From assembly GCF_000006565.2 (NCBI RefSeq), contig NC_031478.1:3243127-3307126 (forward strand): a DNA stretch of 64,000 bases, written 5' to 3'. Below, in pieces: positions 34,001 through 44,420 of this stretch (the stretch's first letter is position 1; the number at the start of each line of letters is the position of its first letter). The notes under the pieces were generated by a model. It worked only from the letters and a program-made list of their open reading frames with translations, was not told the DNA's origin and ran no database searches. A program made the translations under genes and the position numbers. Origin of the DNA: Toxoplasma gondii ME49 (lineage: Eukaryota; Apicomplexa; Conoidasida; Eucoccidiorida; Sarcocystidae).

Positions 34001-37000
34001 CGAAACGAAGAATGAAGGAGAGTGGCAAAATACTCGCTTCGCCTCTCCACAATGAATCGATGACAGGGGAAGGGAACTTGCGATGGGCCTACGTAGACGC
34101 ATAGGTCTGCACTGGCAAGAACAACATCTACGTAGCTGTGTTCTTCCTTTGACTCCTTTTGATGTTCCTCCTCATCTTGTTCATTCGCAGTCCTCACGTT
34201 GTGCTCCACTTTTTCCTCGTTCCCCGGATCTCTCCCCTCCCGTGCCCTTCCTGCTCTGTGCTGCCTTTTCTCTTCCGTACAATCATTTACACAGCATCCA
34301 CGCCACCCCTGCCCCTCTTTCACGTCCAGTCCCATTTCCGCATGCCTCGTCGCCGAATCCCTTCGCCGACCTGTTTCATTCAGTCTCCATTTGCCTTTCG
34401 TCTGCCTCTCTCCGATGGTAGTTCCCTCGTCTTCCCTCTGTTCTCCGTTCTGCTCTTCGCCGGCCTCTCCCTTCCCTACCTCTGCCTCCTCCGGCACCCC
34501 CACAGTTCCGCGGCCTAGAGGCGCTTCCAGGCGAGGTTCTTCCTTTTCCGATTTGCCCCCTCTACAACATGCTTTCCATTGCCTCTCTGCATGCCTGAAA
34601 ATTCTGGCAACTCCGCGTCGCATGTCAGAAGCCAACAGAGAGGGGAAGTCCTTCCGGGGACTGAGTCCGAGGGTGTGAGGCGCAGCGAGGAGCTTTCGAG
34701 AGCTCTGGCGATGCATGTGGGTGTCGATCCGCACTTTTTCTTCTTCGATCCTCTTCCGGAGGTCTTTGAGTTTGAAAGCATTCGCTAAAGTCAGAAAACA
34801 ACTCACATCCTCGAGGGGAACTTCCATTTCGTCTGTGTACAAGTACCGAATGATTTCAGTCAGCAAGCAAGGGTAGGCTGCGATGAGGTTGGCCACTGAG
34901 GCAGACGTCTCAACGGCACCGGTGCCCGCCGAGTTTCGCTCGGACTTTCCCCGCTCGAGTTCTTCTCTCTCTGCTCTTGGCAGGGACCTGAAACACTGTG
35001 AAGATCCAGCTTCTTTGTCGTAGTCCGCTTCTGCCACCACCTTTCCTTGTCGCCGCAAGCGGCATGCGACCCGTGTCCGTGGGTCGGAAAACGATCCTGG
35101 GGGGGCCGGAGGGCGAACAGGAACATTTAGAAGGCAGCGGAAGATGCAGTACGGCTTAGAGAGCTGCCGCCTGAAGAAGGAGGAGCGGCAAGCAAGGATC
35201 AACTTGTGTGCATTAACAACCGTGGCATCCGGTGCCAGCCAGACGGAATCAACAGACACCGCAGCGAACTGCGGATTCTTCAAGACACTCAAAACCAGGC
35301 GAGACAAACAGGAAGGCGACGGGACAAAAGTCCACGAATAGGGTGAGGAAAGCGAATTAGGTGTGGCCTGAGAAGCAGAACCGGTCCAGGCAGCCGAAAG
35401 GGGGTTAGAGGATCGTCGCCTCGGCGTCGGTGCTGTCTCCGGAGGGGGCGAGGTTGGAGGCTGATTCTCGTGTGTTGAAAGAGAAGCGACCACTCCATCG
35501 GAGTACGAGCAAGAAGACTCCAAAACGTCTGCTAGCGGAGCTGAAGGTAAACAAGATTGAACGGCCGGCGGGTGAGCTGCTGAACCGAAAGCGAGAGCGG
35601 ACGAACTAGCATACGACGAAACTGCAAGATAGAGATCCCGAACAGACGGAGAAACGGAAGACGAGGCCACTGGGGTTTCAGTTGGTGCCACTGTTTGACA
35701 GATTGAAGATGGAAATGCAGCATGTCCTTCAACCACTCCACCGTTCGTTGTTTCACTCGCGTGGTGATGATTCTGCTTGCTCCTGTCTCTTTCTCTAGAG
35801 CCGTCTTCTGGCTCTCGCGGGAAGGAAGACGTTTCGTCACGGATGTATGCGGAGAGAGCACAAGCCGACACGGGTTTCAGAAGGCCAGCGCTTCCTTCAA
35901 GAAGGGAAGCAAGAGAAACCGCACAGCGTCTATTTCGTCGCGGTCCTCCGTCGTTGTCACACTTTCCCAGGTGCTGGAAAGAGCTGCGCCGACTTCTTCT
36001 GCCTCCCTCACGAGGAAGCGAAACTTGACTCATCTGTCTTGTCAATGGGTTGTTTCGTTGGCGGGGACGCAACCGGGACGCCGGCTGGTGGTGCCCCCTT
36101 GCGGAAGACCTCTTCTCAATGTAGTGTGGATGGAACTCCGGTTCTCTTCGAGTCAGGTGCTCAGTGTTGCCTTGAGGAAGACTGTGCCGATCAACGACAA
36201 CAAACCAGCCGGTCTTCTTCGCCCTGTCTTCTTCGTGAAGAACACCAGACGAAACTATGGAATGATCGTGAGCGAGTCCACAATGATCGGGAGGAACCAG
36301 AGACGAGGGGGACGAAGCAGCGGGCAAATATGTCGAGAGTGGTGAAGATGAGAGAGAAAATGGCCCATACAGACGTGCATCAGAAGGCAATTCGCCTCCA
36401 ATGGTGATGGTGCAGTCCGAAAGAGGGCACGCAACAAATAGAGACCTAAAAAACTGTGAGTAACGGTCCTGGTGAACCACCACTGTCTGGCGATACCTAC
36501 GCAAGACAGCTCGAATTCGATCGTTGAGAGCGCCATACATACACCTGGAACCATAGTACAGAGGAACAAAAAAGCAATTAGAATGGACGGAGATGGTGAA
36601 CGAGGGAACACATGAAGGAGGATGGGCAACCCAGACCAGGCCTCGACCAACACAAAAGCAGAATAAGAGAACTTTGGATGGCAGCGAGGAGGTACCGAAG
36701 AAATGCTGTCAACTGATTTGGCGGGAAGTGGCAATAACGAGACTTGCACACAAAACGTCTGGACGTAGCGTCCCATTTCTGTGTTGCGCACAACAGGTGC
36801 CTCCTATCGGTTTCTCACAAGCTTTAATGAGCACTTTAGGCCGGGAATTGCAAACTGGACGGAGACTGTTCTCTCTTTTCAGGAAGAGTACTCGACAGTT
36901 TTACAGCAGTTTCAGGTGCACAAACACACAAACTAGACACGATTTTCCGGGTTAACCAAAAAGACAGCGAAGCAAAAGATATCGAATGATAGTGAGAGGT

Positions 37001-38066
37001 GAAACGTGTCAAAAGTGATGCCTCAGAAATATCCGATTATTGTGTATGTGGAAGCACAGAAATGATGACGGTGCTACACGATCTGCCTTACGTAGATCCA
37101 TTTGCCGGTGTGTTTGAAAAGCACGACGTTCATGCACTCTACCTTATGATTGGGTAGAAACAATTAGAATACGGAAGCTTACCTTTCTCCGTCAAATGTC
37201 CCAGGGTGGCACCGAGCACCGTAGTTGATGAGCAGTCGCACAACATCCAAATGACCTCCGTAGCAGGCGTAGTACAAAGGGAATGCGTCCCACTCATCTC
37301 GCAACTGTGTAGAGAGAAAACGAAAAGTCGACAAGTGTAAGAGAAGTGCTAAGGCCGACGGGAAGCCAAGCCAGGATAACTGCATTGCAGAGGCAATATC
37401 CCCGAGGGCAGGACAGAAGGCAGTCAAGGCACGAGGAATACACAAGATGCGTAGGAGCTAATAGTGTAGGCGGTCGATTAAAATAAACCAGTTTGTTATT
37501 TAGCCCAAGAATACACAAACTGTTAACTGCTTGCATGGTCTTGACTTCAGAGTTTCAATAATGCTCCCCCAACTGACGTAGCCCCGTTGTTCATCAACAC
37601 ACCTTCGCGATACCCAGTCTCCTGCATCGCAAGATGTGCTTTCTGACGACTTGGACCATGAATTTCCACACTGTGCAAATATGAAGCGATCAGCTATTCG
37701 ACGACCGAGAACAACTCTTCCTCCGTTCTGTTGCGGCCGAAAAAAGTACGACTGATTTCGGCTTCACGCAAGCAGTTCGATACGCTCTGGAGCAACGTCG
37801 AGTGAAGGAAAGTGAAGGACAGAGGCAGTAACCTGCCCGAAAACAAAATTAGCCTCGGATGATATGCATACATTAACGTTGACGTCTCCTTCCTCGAGCA
37901 TGTGCCTGACTGAATCGAGGTCGCCAAGCTTGCACGCCGAACAAAACGCTTTCTGTCTGTCGGTGTTTGGGACCGTCTGGACAGTTTGGAAGCTCTCAAT
38001 AACAGCGAGGCCATCGTGACCAAGCATAACGTCAGAAAAACCGCCAGGCCGTCCCCCAGTCACCAT
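31030..38066 (-). CDS. Ankyrin repeat and double BTB/POZ protein, ABTB1-like
   Basis: Likely a scaffold or cullin-3 substrate adaptor, as for animal ABTB1/BPOZ. Exons are 38066-37872, 37304-37183, 36544-33339, 32486-32170 and 31395-31030; phases close to 1402 codons. An ankyrin pair comes first: FCSACKLGDLDSVRHMLEEG, then WDAFPLYYACYGGHLDVVRL and the linker CHPGTFDGERCMYGALNDRI, which matches ABTB1 closely. BTB1 carries VVNAHKLILACRSSFFRRQL (about residue 545) and RYLYTDEMEVPLEDV (about 670). BTB2 carries VPFPCHRFIVERRSEYFATL (about 925) and LVLEYMYTDAIF (about 1135). A BACK-like segment with VDSIPVVEELVDAL follows, and the last helix is EKVEKIDQLLESLQ, both as in ABTB1. It is nearly three times longer than animal ABTB1 because Ser/Arg/Glu-rich disordered inserts split the BTB folds. 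The exon at 31395 rests on acceptor and phase; most of it is not conserved. Confidence 0.9.
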
Positions 38067-39365
38067 TTCGTGACTCAGGTTTCCTGTCAACAGAGGCGAA
38101 CAGCACGCATCGGGTAACGTAGCTCCACGGTGACGTTGTCAGAACTGTGCCTGCGGCTCGTTTCGCGATCGTTAAATGAAGCGCCGAACTTTTCCATTCC
38201 ATCGAACAGGCGGAATAGAAGAAAAGTGAGTCCCTCCTCCCTTGGCAAGTTCTCGGATTCGCTCGCACGGAACCAGACACTCGAGGCTCTTTCACCTCGT
38301 CAGGAAAGGGTGTCCCTCGTATCTTCCATCTGCGGAAAATGAGAATTCCACAGAGTCAGAACTCACCAGTGGCTAGTAAGGACTTCCCTTATTTAGCCCA
38401 ACTGCTCGATAATGTTTAATGTTAGCTCATCTGAACACCAGGTTGCAAGATTAACTTCCGATCTGTAATCTGTATCATGCAGAAGCAACACAACCTGGCA
38501 CATCTGGGACTTCCCCGCTAGTACCTTATTGTGGCATCCGGCCAGTGATGAGCAGCGTAAGGCGATTGGTGGTGCGACGAGATCTTTTTGACCAACTGAA
38601 TTATCGAGAATTTGGAAGAGTGGAAGCTGCTGCAAATGGAAGTCAGACACCACACAAGCCATATAGAGAAAAAGAACAACCATCTCCGCTGCAAGATCCG
38701 GCTGTCAAGCCAAAAGATTCAAACGAGCTCGTGGGTGCGATTGCAGTGCGGTTTCCGAACTCTTGGCGCTAACGAGTCACTATTAGAAAACACTCTAGGA
38801 CTCAAAAGCCCGCATGAACATACGCGGAGCACATGGACGAGAAGCAACTGACCAAAAGCAACCCTTTCAAAATAGAGACGCTTCCACAAGCACGTTTCTT
38901 GTTTAGCGTCCAGGCGAGTCTCACCATTGTGCTCGTACACACAACTACTTCCGCATGCTGCAGTTCTGCCTGCAAACGCTTCAACGCAGAGAGGGGTCAT
39001 TTACGGAAGGACTTCGTGAAGTGGTGCAACGGTTGTGTGTAAACCTAGCAAAATGTTGTGACAGTCTCATGCAGTGACCCTGAAAAATGGAATAGTGACG
39101 AAAATTGTCCGTTTAAGCAGCAGAGAAAGCTGTGTGTGTGCCACAGTGCCCACAGGTGTGCGGATAGCTACTGGATCGACAACCATTCAGGAGTCCTTTG
39201 TTTACATTCAGGAGCATACTGTTAAACTCAGTGATACTGCATGTTCACACTAATACAACCCAGAATGAATAAACACAGGCACCTTCAATGGGTCGAGCGA
39301 CTGGTCGTCGCACCGGCGCCTGAAGGAGGGGAAGACCTCCTACAGCATAAGCAGTGGAATGAAAA
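38067..39365. other. Left part of divergent intergenic region
   Basis: Upstream of the ankyrin-BTB start, so expected to hold its promoter. Short frames on both strands (for example 38393-38683) have no motif. No TATA box or terminator can be assigned. Confidence 0.45.
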
Positions 39366-39430
39366 AAAAAGTCATTTGAGTCACAGGCTCTCCTATAGAT
39401 TCCCCTATTAAAACTCCCATACTCTGACTT
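39366..39430 (-). pseudogene. rpoC2: Nuclear copy of an apicoplast rpoC2 segment
   Basis: The minus strand reads SQSMGVLIGESIGEPVTQMT, which matches the highly conserved (A)xSIGEPGTQ(L/M)T block of the beta-prime RNA polymerase subunit. In plastids that block is encoded by rpoC2. Only about 20 residues remain before a T-run (39360-39370) and unrelated sequence. The lower-coordinate flank (39250-39360, FHSTAYAVGG frame) could be another fragment, but I cannot place it. Confidence 0.72.
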
Positions 39431-39570
39431 AAAATGTTTTTCCCAAGATAGCACCGACAATAACATGACTGAAATGTATACCAGTAAGTATAAATAGACC
39501 ATTACCAAATCCATTATCGTTAATATAAATAGATAGACCTAAGTATTCCGTACAGACTAACATTTGGAAG
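39431..39570 (-). pseudogene. cox3: Nuclear copy of mitochondrial cox3 fragment
   Basis: The minus strand reads VCTEYLGLSIYINDNGFGNG, then LFILTGIHFSHVIVGAI. This is the helix-loop-helix region of cytochrome c oxidase subunit III, with the His-rich LTGxHxxHVxxG motif. About 45 codons are present without start or stop. It abuts apicoplast-derived sequence on both sides with no nuclear spacer. Confidence 0.8.
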
Positions 39571-39640
39571 GAGACCGCGGCTGCTGGCACGGAGTTAGCC
39601 GATACGTTTTTAAACTTAAACGTCAGTATTATTTTTTTAA
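39571..39640 (-). pseudogene. rrs: Organelle SSU rRNA fragment (530-loop region)
   Basis: The minus strand contains GGCTAACTCCGTGCCAGCAG followed by CCGCGGT, the near-universal 530-loop core of bacterial-type small-subunit rRNA, flanked by AT-rich sequence. The intact bacterial-type core favours an apicoplast source over the fragmented mitochondrial rRNA. It is far too short to function. Confidence 0.75.
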
Positions 39641-39641
39641 G

Positions 39642-39714
39642 CAAAAAAAGGACTTGAACTCTTAAGTTTATTAGATCCTAAATCTAACGCGTCTACCAAT
39701 TTCGCCACATCCGC
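39642..39714 (-). tRNA. trnL: Apicoplast-type tRNA-Leu(UAG), nuclear copy
   Basis: It reads 5' GCGGATGTGGCGAAATTGGT and continues with a canonical D-arm, an anticodon arm TTAGA-TTTAGGA-TCTAA (anticodon TAG), a short variable loop and a TTCAAGT T-loop. The GCGAAATTGGTAGACGC D-arm is typical of plastid tRNA-Leu. The 3' acceptor strand is a T-run giving several G-T pairs and a T-T mismatch, and one T-stem pair is broken. Position among other organelle fragments makes it a dead copy rather than a working gene. Confidence 0.68.
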
Positions 39715-39792
39715 ATTCTAATCTTAGTTAGGCCACGCCCAGTAATTTTGGAAAACGCTTGTATCCCGCGTATTACCGCGGCCTCAGGATGT

Positions 39793-39827
<35 letters not shown>

Positions 39828-40946
39828 AATATGGACTATCTGGAGAGATCAGCCAGCATTGCATCCTATTAATAGAGAACTGCATAGGTTTTCCATGAGA
39901 TCTATTTGGAAGAAGAGGCTCGGATTTCCACTGTCAAATACTCTTTGTCAGCTACTTCCAAAGGACCAGTCTTCGGCCGAAACTGACTGCTGTTGCGTGC
40001 TTGTTTTCGTTTTATTGGCCCTACACCGGATGATGGCCACAGACCGCATGATCTATCCGTACCTACGCCGTCCTAGGTAGTCTGTTCGTTGAAACTCACT
40101 AAGGCAAGCATCAAGAAGATTCAGGCCCTACTTTTGCCCGCAACAAAGGTATTTGTGCTGTCACTGGACTCTTTCAGTGACACGCGGGGGGAAGGCTACA
40201 GCCCGAAAGCATATGTTTTTGTTGGAAATCCACACGAAAAGGCAATGGCGATTGCCGTTTTTACCCACTGAACTGAAGTGTTTCGTGTATTTGCATACTC
40301 TCTTCTTCGTGTTATTTAGTGTAGGGACCATCGTTGCTCGTCTCCAACCCGTCAAGACGGACAGAACCGGATAGTTGGTCTGCGAAGTTCCCACTAGTTC
40401 GTACGTATACGTAACCCAAGAAACGAGGTTGGCATGGAAAAATGCACACACCTTCAACTGATGCCACGCAGCGGCGCTGCACCCCTAAAGTGTAACTCAT
40501 CGCTGTAAGTGAATGGACGTTCAGACAACTGAGGTACGGGGACCGCTCCGTCCCTGCAGCGTGCATGCACCGATTCCAGACAAACGTATGCACACTCACA
40601 TACCTTGCGGCTGCGTGGAAACCCAGTGCGTCCCCACTGGAAGGTGGCATCTCTAGGCAGTCCTTCTCTAATAACTGGTCGCTGGTAAAGAGCTATTCAC
40701 GCTTGCTGTACAAATTGTTATCCATGCGCCTACATTCCATAGGTTTGAGACACATGCCTTTTGGCAGCACGTTCGGCGCCGTCAGACGCAGCGCCTGTGT
40801 TCGGTTGGAAAAACGTCTTCCCGTGAAAATCGTTACTTACTCGAAGGGGCTGCAGCCTCGAGCCACTAAGCGTGCAAGTTTGTCTGCGTACTTGAACACT
40901 GATCTGTTGTTGACAGAATCATCCTGTGTTGAGACCATCCGTGGAA
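39715..40946. other. Right part of divergent intergenic region
   Basis: Upstream of the SRS gene, so expected to hold its promoter and 5' UTR. The frame at 40565-41035 runs into the SRS exon in another frame and has no motif. I see no further organelle pieces here. Confidence 0.45.
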
Positions 40947-42342
40947 ATGGCTCGTGTCTGCAGAGTAGCGGTGGGCGTCAGGCAACAGCTCGCTGCATCC
41001 GTCGTCGCTGGCCTGCTCGTCACACTTCTCACTGACGTAGATGCCTCTCCTGTTAATGCGCTGCCGCCTGATCCAGCTGAGTCCACAGTGCCAACGTGCG
41101 ATGAAGGTCAGGAGATGACCATAACTTTGTCGCCCGAGAAAAACGCAGCCAGTTTCATGTGTGGTACAGCCATAGGGAACATTTCACCGCCACTACGTCC
41201 AGCAAAAGAAGGTTTCGAGGCCTTTGTTGATGAAGCGGCGACTACAGTAGTCCGGTTTCACTCTCCAGATGTCCAGCTAATTGAGGAAAATAATGTGTAC
41301 ACAGTTACCGCAGGCATCTTTCCTCCTGTTGGCGGCACGTGGTATCTTTTCTGTTTGGAGCCGGGGATCGGCAGCGCTGCAGTCAACACCGTCAAAAAGA
41401 AGTGCCGCGTAGAGGTCGTCATCAAGGGAACATCTATAATCCGTAAGTGCATGCGAAATACGGCCTTGTTAAACGAATAACGAAAGGCAGTTGCGATAGG
41501 AGCAATCGCGCCGATAACACCACACCTGCAGCAAACTGAAAACAGTGAGCAGCGGAGAAGAGACGGGACAAGACATACTGTCGCGTTCTGCTACACCCTT
41601 TGTTTCTATTGGCCGTACCATCGATGTTTTTGGTTTCCCGCCAGCGTTTTCTTAAGTTGGAGTCATCATTGTCAACAAACCCAGCTGCGTTAGATCCGAA
41701 GGACTCTATCTAATCGGCAGTAGCTGAGTCATGCCAATGCGGATTGTTGCACGAAGTTTACAAAGACGACAGGTAGCTAACAACGCTCAATCTCATATGG
41801 GTTCGTGTGTGTGTGTGTGTGTGTATCTTTGTCTTGCTGGGAATCTGCTGTCACGCCTTGCTTGTCGGGGTGACTCTGCGCCTATCACTCCAGCTCAACA
41901 GTGTACCACTGTGGGAGGCTCAGTTGATCTTCGCATTCGTGGTCCCGGATATGCAGTAACATTTGGGTGCGGTCTGAGCTTCCCGCAGCTTGACCCTCCA
42001 CTGAGCGGAAAGGAGGTATACGTCGGCCGGGAATGCTCAGAAAAGCAGCAGTTGTCAGCGCTAGTTCCGAGTGCAGCGCTCGAAGTGGGACCTGCCGGTC
42101 AACTATATACTCTGTTTGTTGATAAACTCCCTCCTGTGGGGCGATTGTTGTGTTACAAATGTGTAAATGACTTAACCGCTGCATGCAAGGCGTTAATCGT
42201 AGTCCCGCCGTCTGCCGAAGAAGTCGCTACTACGGTCGCCAGCACTTCAACATTCGGACCGTCCTCAGACGCTACAATCGCGCTGCACTCATCCAGTTCT
42301 TATCTGTTGATCGCAGTTGTCTTTCTGCTTCGACTGATGTAG
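40947..42342 (+). CDS. SRS-domain GPI-anchored surface antigen
   Basis: Member of the SAG1-related family of coccidian surface proteins, probably displayed on the parasite plasma membrane and involved in attachment or immune recognition as for other family members. Exons are 40947-41442 and 41894-42342; the CC-GTAAGT donor and ATCACTCCAG acceptor join in phase to 315 codons. An N-terminal signal peptide (hydrophobic core ASVVAGLLVTLL) is followed by two SRS domains, each opening with Cys and a hydrophobic FxCG/FGC strand and containing the PPVGxxxxxC element (FPPVGGTWYLFC; LPPVGRLLCYKC). Domain 1 has four Cys and domain 2 six. A Ser/Thr-rich stalk then leads to a hydrophobic tail (LLIAVVFLLRLM) as expected for GPI addition. 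Sequence identity to a named SRS was not attempted. The intron carries a (GT)n run. Confidence 0.86.
41804..41825. repeat. (GT)n microsatellite
   Basis: Eleven or so GT units in the single intron of the SRS gene. Confidence 0.9.
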
Positions 42343-44420
42343 TTGGATGTGCTGGAGCAGAAACGTGGAATTTTGGGACGCGGCATCATCCGTGCTATAA
42401 TGTACTTCCATGCACTCATCCACTGTGGCTGCGTGTTCGGGAGGAAGCCGACCACGAGCGTTTGAAGAGGGCTCGGCGTACCAATGCTTCAACATTAGCG
42501 CGCATCATATGCAAATAAGGTAATATGGATTTCACTTGTCTGGTTTCTTCAAATTTCTAGGCTCTTCCATTCAGCATCTGTGTATGCGGCTGTTACTCCC
42601 ATCGAGGGGGGGAACTTTTCTCCGGTACGAAACGAATTCGTTTCAGCGGCTGAGAAAGACACAGTCATTTGACCTGTGGGTTAGTACATGTTGGTTTATT
42701 ACTTACGTCAGCCGGTGTCCACGTTTCTTAATCGACTCCCCTCACTTAGTCAGTCCGACGCTGCCTTCGAGAGGTATTTAGGGTAGAATCTGGCGATGCT
42801 TCGCTGAAAATCAATGAATCTTTCCTCCGTTCAGTCGTGACGAGTATCTATGTTCTCATGGTAGAACTCTCTAGGAGTTGTGAATGTTCATGTGAAGCGG
42901 CAAATGAATGGATGCTGAGAAGTGAGGCCAATGCCTACTGGACAGCTAAGGTCCCCGTCAGATCATCCTGTGCCTCTTAAAGACCTTGTTCTTTTCAAAC
43001 ACCAATAACAACATAGTAAAACGCTTTTGCCTCATATTCTTCTTACGAGTTTACATCACCATCTCTGACTTGAGCACTCCTCTGCTCCTTATAAACTTTA
43101 TCGCCAGGGAAGCACAAAACCTAATCTCTGACGGCTCCATCGCTGGTGACGGCCTTCGGCTATGCAGACACATAATTCTTAGACAGAGGTTTCCCTCTTC
43201 AATTCTGTCTGGTGTAGCTGCGTAAATAAGATCGTCAATGGAGTAGTAGAAACTCTGGAAGTGGGTAGACTCGAAGGTGCTGGCGTGCTTCTTCGAGACT
43301 TCTTTCCACCCCAGAAGCAACGAAGCGTGGTGCTGTGGTAGAAAACGTGTTGTTCCTAACCGCACAAGTCACAATAATTCGATAGGTGGAAGTCGCTTCA
43401 CGAACTTCAGCTGCTTCCCAGCCCCTTTCATTTGTGCATGTGCCTCGATGTGACCCGTGCCTTGCTACAGGTCAGCTTTTCCCGTAGTCGGGAGGCAAGC
43501 TGCATAGCTTGTAATGGTCACATTCAGCGTGACCAGATCCCAGTCCATTGACCCTTTCACTCTTCAGTAAAAGCCCCTTTTTATAGACTTTTTTCATTCC
43601 CAATCGGCAATCGTCCTTCCCCATTTTTCGAACACTGCTCGGGAAAACAATATTGCGCTCGTCGGTGTGCTGACATGCACGAGCAGTAGTGGCGGGCGAT
43701 TCACAGCGAGGCAAGCGGCTTCTGATGCCGCAAGACCAATCCGAATTCTGAGCTCGCAGAAATAAAGGACGTTGCTGTTTCATGCAAAAAGCAACTGTCG
43801 TCGTGTAAAAGTTTGGACTTTCCGTCGTTTCGCCGAGGGAGGGACTTCGTTGCTTGCGTGAACTACTCCTTTCAGTAAACTCGGGAAAAGTCTGAAGCAC
43901 ACGTCGAGGGGGGTCTGGCAAAGCAGCGGCCTGCCCGTAAGACCGTGGTTATCCGCGATAAATCTGGAAACAACGAGAACGACAGAAACGATTACAAGAA
44001 GCAGTGGTCCTCCTCGTCCTTTCCGTCTGTGTATCAAGTGAATTTTTTTCGAATTTCAAGAATGTTAAGCGAGAGGCTGTGTCTTCGTCAGCGGCAAGAC
44101 CCACCGCCGCGTGTCTCTCGCGGCTACTTTGGGGTTGCAACCGACCTTCTGAAAATGTTTATCAAGAGAAGTCCCATGTGTACACTTAGCGATATCGGCT
44201 TGCATGCTTGAACGCCTGTCTCGGCTGAGCGGTTCTATCTTCACATCCATCGCCGGCCTGCGTTGTAATCCGACTCGCACACTTGTTCCCTGCCCTCTGC
44301 GTTCTGAATCGTTTCTTCGCGGAGCTCTTCCCACTTCAAAAGAGAACCTTAGGGCCTCTCTTCGTGCGTACCCTCTACGCTTCGGCGCCGCATGTATCTG
44401 CAAGCAGCTCGGTTCCCGCA
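42343..44420. other. Intergenic region, no supported gene
   Basis: Separates the SRS gene from the AP-5 mu gene, both on the plus strand. Minus-strand frames at 43051-43365 and 43472-43921 are open but show no motif or exon context. It should contain the SRS 3' UTR and the AP-5 mu promoter. Confidence 0.45.

Noticed and set aside
43472..43921. 149-codon minus-strand frame
   Set aside because: No motif, no exon partner and atypical composition; treated as chance.
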